45,990 nt of DNA from Chitinophagaceae bacterium (GTDB lineage Bacteria; Bacteroidota; Bacteroidia; Chitinophagales; Chitinophagaceae), in contig JAEUVK010000016.1 of assembly GCA_016787135.1 (NCBI GenBank), forward strand, positions 1 through 45,990, in the 5' to 3' direction. Numbering within the stretch: position 1 is the first letter of the stretch; each line of letters starts with the position of its first letter. Positions 43,835-45,990 of the stretch are shown piece by piece. The notes beneath the pieces were generated by a model that had not been told where the DNA came from, searched no databases, and saw only the letters and a list, made by a program, of their open reading frames with translations. A program made the translations under genes and the position numbers.

Positions 43835-45660
43835 TATTTCAGATCAAGCTTTATCTGCAATTCATCAAATTGCTTATCGTCAATTGTAGCGGGTGCATCC
43901 AGCATCACATCTCTTCCTGCATTGTTCTTGGGAAAGGCAATAAAATCGCGGATGCTTTCACTACCGCCAAGGATAGCGCATAAGCGATCAAAGCCAAATG
44001 CGATACCACCATGTGGCGGAGCTCCATATTCAAAAGCGCCAAGTAAAAAGCCGAACTTATGCTGCTGCTCTTCTTTATCCATACCAAGCGCTGCAAACAT
44101 TTTTTCCTGCAACTCTCTCTGGTATATACGAATCGATCCACCGCCGATCTCATTTCCGTTCAATACCATATCATATGCATTGGCTTTGATATTCGCATAA
44201 GGATGTTTCAGGTATTCAGCTGCATTTTCAATAACCGGGTTGTTATTGATCATCGTAGATATCTGTTCCGGTTTCGGAGATGTGAACGGATGATGTCGGG
44301 CTACCCAGCGATTGCCTTCTTCATCATACTCGAATAATGGGAAATCAAGTACCCATAGTAACCTGAATTCTTCTTTTTTGCGCAGCCCAAGGCGTTCGGC
44401 CATTTCAAGCCGCAATTCACTGATCGCTTTTCTTGTTCTTTCTTCAGCACCGGCAAGTATCAGTACAAGATCACCCGCTTTGGCATTTGCAGCTTCAGCA
44501 ATTGCTTTTAACTTCTCTTCACTGTAAAATTTGTCAACACTGCTTTTATATGTGCCATCGGTATTACATTTAATAAATACCAGTCCCTTCATACCGATCT
44601 GAGGACGTTTCACCCATTCGGTCAGTTCATCAGTTTGTTTACGGCTGTATTCACTGCAACCGGGAACGGCAATGGCCAAAACAGTTTCAGCATCATCAAA
44701 TACCTTAAAGCCTGTACCATTGATGAGAGATGAGCGGTCTCCTTTGGAGACATATACCGATGCAGGTTTTTTTAAATTCAGCAATGACATGTCAAAACGG
44801 ATATCCGGTTTATCGTTTCCGAAATTCCACATAGCATCTTCCCAGGTCATGCGATGCACTTTTTCCGTATAGTCGATACCTTTTACATCCTTGAAAATGG
44901 ATTTTACCATTCCTTCGAACATATTAAGAATGTCTTCCTGCTCAACAAAGGCCATCTCGCAGTCTATCTGTGTGAACTCCGGCTGTCGGTCTGCACGCAG
45001 GTCCTCATCACGAAAGCATTTCACGACCTGGTAATAGCGGTCATATCCGCTTACCATGAGCAATTGTTTGAATGTTTGCGGTGATTGTGGTAATGCGTAG
45101 AATTGCCCCGGGTTCATCCTGGACGGAACGACAAAGTCCCGGGCTCCTTCGGGTGTTGATTTGATCAGGAAAGGGGTTTCTATATCCATGAAGCCTTTTT
45201 TGTGTAAATAATTCCTGGCTGCACGGTTCACCGCATATCTTAATTCGAGATTCTTCTTTACTGCATTTCTTCTCAGGTCAAGAAATCGGTATTTCATCCG
45301 CAGGTCATCACCGCCATCTGTATCATCCTGTATGGTAAATGGAGGAACTGCTGATCTATTCAAAATACTGAATGACTGCACATTTATTTCAATATCACCT
45401 GTAGAAATATTCGGGTTCTTATTACTTCTTTCGTTGACAACACCAGTAGCCTGTAATACAAACTCACGCCCAAGCGGGTTTTCTTCTAATTGTTTGTTCA
45501 GCTCTTCTCCAAATAAAAGTTGAGTGATACCATAGCGGTCACGCAGGTCCACGAAAGTAATGGCCCCGAATTTCCTCACTGTCTGCACCCATCCGGCCAG
45601 CGTCACTTCTTTTGAAATGTCAGTGATCCTCAGTTCGCCGCAAGTATTTGATCTGTACAT
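43834..45660 (-). CDS. aspS: Aspartyl-tRNA synthetase
   Basis: A 608-residue class IIb synthetase that charges tRNA-Asp. The N-terminal OB-fold anticodon-binding domain starts [17 protein letters not shown]. Motif 2-type residues ([18 protein letters not shown]) and motif 3 ([15 protein letters not shown]) frame the catalytic core, with a GAD insertion domain between (about residues 290-410). The length and the GAD domain mark the bacterial type. The frame reaches 45696, but ATG 45660 ([11 protein letters not shown]) is the family start. A TATATTTG element lies 25 bases upstream. No AsnRS or GatCAB gene is in the window, so whether it is discriminating is not seen. Confidence 0.97.
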   Translation of the reverse strand: MYRSNTCGELRITDISKEVTLAGWVQTVRKFGAITFVDLRDRYGITQLLFGEELNKQLEENPLGREFVLQATGVVNERSNKNPNISTGDIEINVQSFSILNRSAVPPFTIQDDTDGGDDLRMKYRFLDLRRNAVKKNLELRYAVNRAARNYLHKKGFMDIETPFLIKSTPEGARDFVVPSRMNPGQFYALPQSPQTFKQLLMVSGYDRYYQVVKCFRDEDLRADRQPEFTQIDCEMAFVEQEDILNMFEGMVKSIFKDVKGIDYTEKVHRMTWEDAMWNFGNDKPDIRFDMSLLNLKKPASVYVSKGDRSSLINGTGFKVFDDAETVLAIAVPGCSEYSRKQTDELTEWVKRPQIGMKGLVFIKCNTDGTYKSSVDKFYSEEKLKAIAEAANAKAGDLVLILAGAEERTRKAISELRLEMAERLGLRKKEEFRLLWVLDFPLFEYDEEGNRWVARHHPFTSPKPEQISTMINNNPVIENAAEYLKHPYANIKANAYDMVLNGNEIGGGSIRIYQRELQEKMFAALGMDKEEQQHKFGFLLGAFEYGAPPHGGIAFGFDRLCAILGGSESIRDFIAFPKNNAGRDVMLDAPATIDDKQFDELQIKLDLK

Positions 45661-45684
45661 ATCGTAAATATCCTTTTTGAGCCG

Positions 45685-45718
45685 CAAATATAGCAAGTAA
45701 GCGGCGATTGAACGGAAA
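45685..45718 (-). promoter_or_regulatory. Bacteroidota-type promoter of aspS
   Basis: On the minus strand TATATTTG (45685-45692) is an exact -7 element, 25 bases before the aspS ATG, with TTTC (45715-45718) about 22 bases upstream in the -33 position. Confidence 0.6.
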
Positions 45719-45885
45719 GCCGTTGACCGTCATGGGATTGATTTGCGGGTCAGGCATCTATGCGTGATTTTACTTATTAAACGTGATCCGGCATGTTCTA
45801 ATAGTAAGTAAAAAGTTAGTTTGTTGATAATAATAGCCTTACTTGCGAGCCGTAGTTTTACTAATCAAAATTACTTGGTCAATAC

Positions 45886-45916
45886 TTGCATATAACACGG
45901 TGTCTGGCTACATTTA
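45886..45916 (+). promoter_or_regulatory. Possible promoter of the gene leaving at the right edge
   Basis: TTG at 45886-45888 and TACATTTA at 45909-45916 (seven of eight bases of TAnnTTTG) are 20 bases apart, and the ATG follows at 45935. Confidence 0.4.
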
Positions 45917-45934
45917 TACTGTATACCGTACGCT

Positions 45935-45990
45935 ATGCAGTTATTCCAAAGATTAAATAGTTTTTTCTCATCCCAGGCTGTTAAACCGGC
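45935..45990 (+). CDS. Start of a gene cut by the right edge
   Basis: From ATG 45935 the frame stays open to the edge (18 codons). The product begins MQLFQRLNSFFSSQAVKP. A promoter-like pair lies just upstream. Too little is visible to name a family. It would be divergent from aspS. The call is tentative. Confidence 0.4.
   Translation, partial: MQLFQRLNSFFSSQAVKP

Overview
The window looks like a chromosome fragment of a Bacteroidota bacterium, most likely a member of the Chitinophagaceae or a close relative. The evidence is moderate GC content, promoters of the Bacteroidota type (TTTG about 21 bases upstream of TAnnTTTG) instead of sigma70 boxes, a DUF6089 outer-membrane protein, a group III truncated hemoglobin, and the codon and protein style of the housekeeping genes (uvrA, aspS, rarA, metX/metY/hom). 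No tRNA, rRNA, CRISPR array or intact insertion sequence was seen.

Positions 1 to about 21600 are a cell-surface polysaccharide locus. It starts inside an initiating sugar-phosphate transferase (1-628, cut by the edge). It then holds a nucleotidyltransferase-domain protein, a SAM methyltransferase, two radical SAM proteins and a membrane-anchored sulfatase-fold protein (727-6634). The assembly genes follow: eight glycosyltransferases (four GT2, four GT4), an ABC exporter, two O-antigen ligase/polymerase-like membrane proteins, a Wzz-like chain-length protein and a nucleotide-sugar epimerase (6761-21619). No Wzx flippase, Wza pore or Wzc kinase lies inside the window, so the ABC exporter is the only candidate lipid-linked-sugar translocator here. 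Genes run in several alternating blocks, with three convergent pairs overlapping by 4-29 bases.

Positions 21650-26052 form a methionine operon on the minus strand: metY, metX, hom, with 1-base gaps and a terminator at the end. Its leader is the most interesting part of the window. A promoter feeds a SAM-I riboswitch (25871-25999) that ends in an intrinsic terminator (25795-25832). About 270 bases further on, and 91 bases before metY, a 21-codon open reading frame (25459-25524) carries five cysteine codons in six positions. It ends inside a hairpin whose 3' arm can pair instead with a later segment. A second weak promoter lies a few bases before this small ORF. I read this as SAM control combined with cysteine-responsive leader-peptide control of the same sulfur-assimilation operon.

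Positions 26118-36794 hold two small hypothetical genes, uvrA, two small membrane proteins (one Yip1-like), a 426-base non-coding gap with a 160-base imperfect foldback (31988-32147), a small secreted protein, a DUF6089 protein, an ElaA-like acetyltransferase, a phytanoyl-CoA-dioxygenase-like protein, a truncated hemoglobin and rarA.

Positions 36891-40328 are the conserved but functionally open trio of circularly permuted ATP-grasp, alpha-E (DUF403) and transglutaminase-like proteins, with foldback repeats between and after its genes. The right end has an esterase lipoprotein, a membrane-anchored trypsin-like protease, aspS followed by two four-helix membrane proteins in one operon, and the first codons of a gene that leaves the window.
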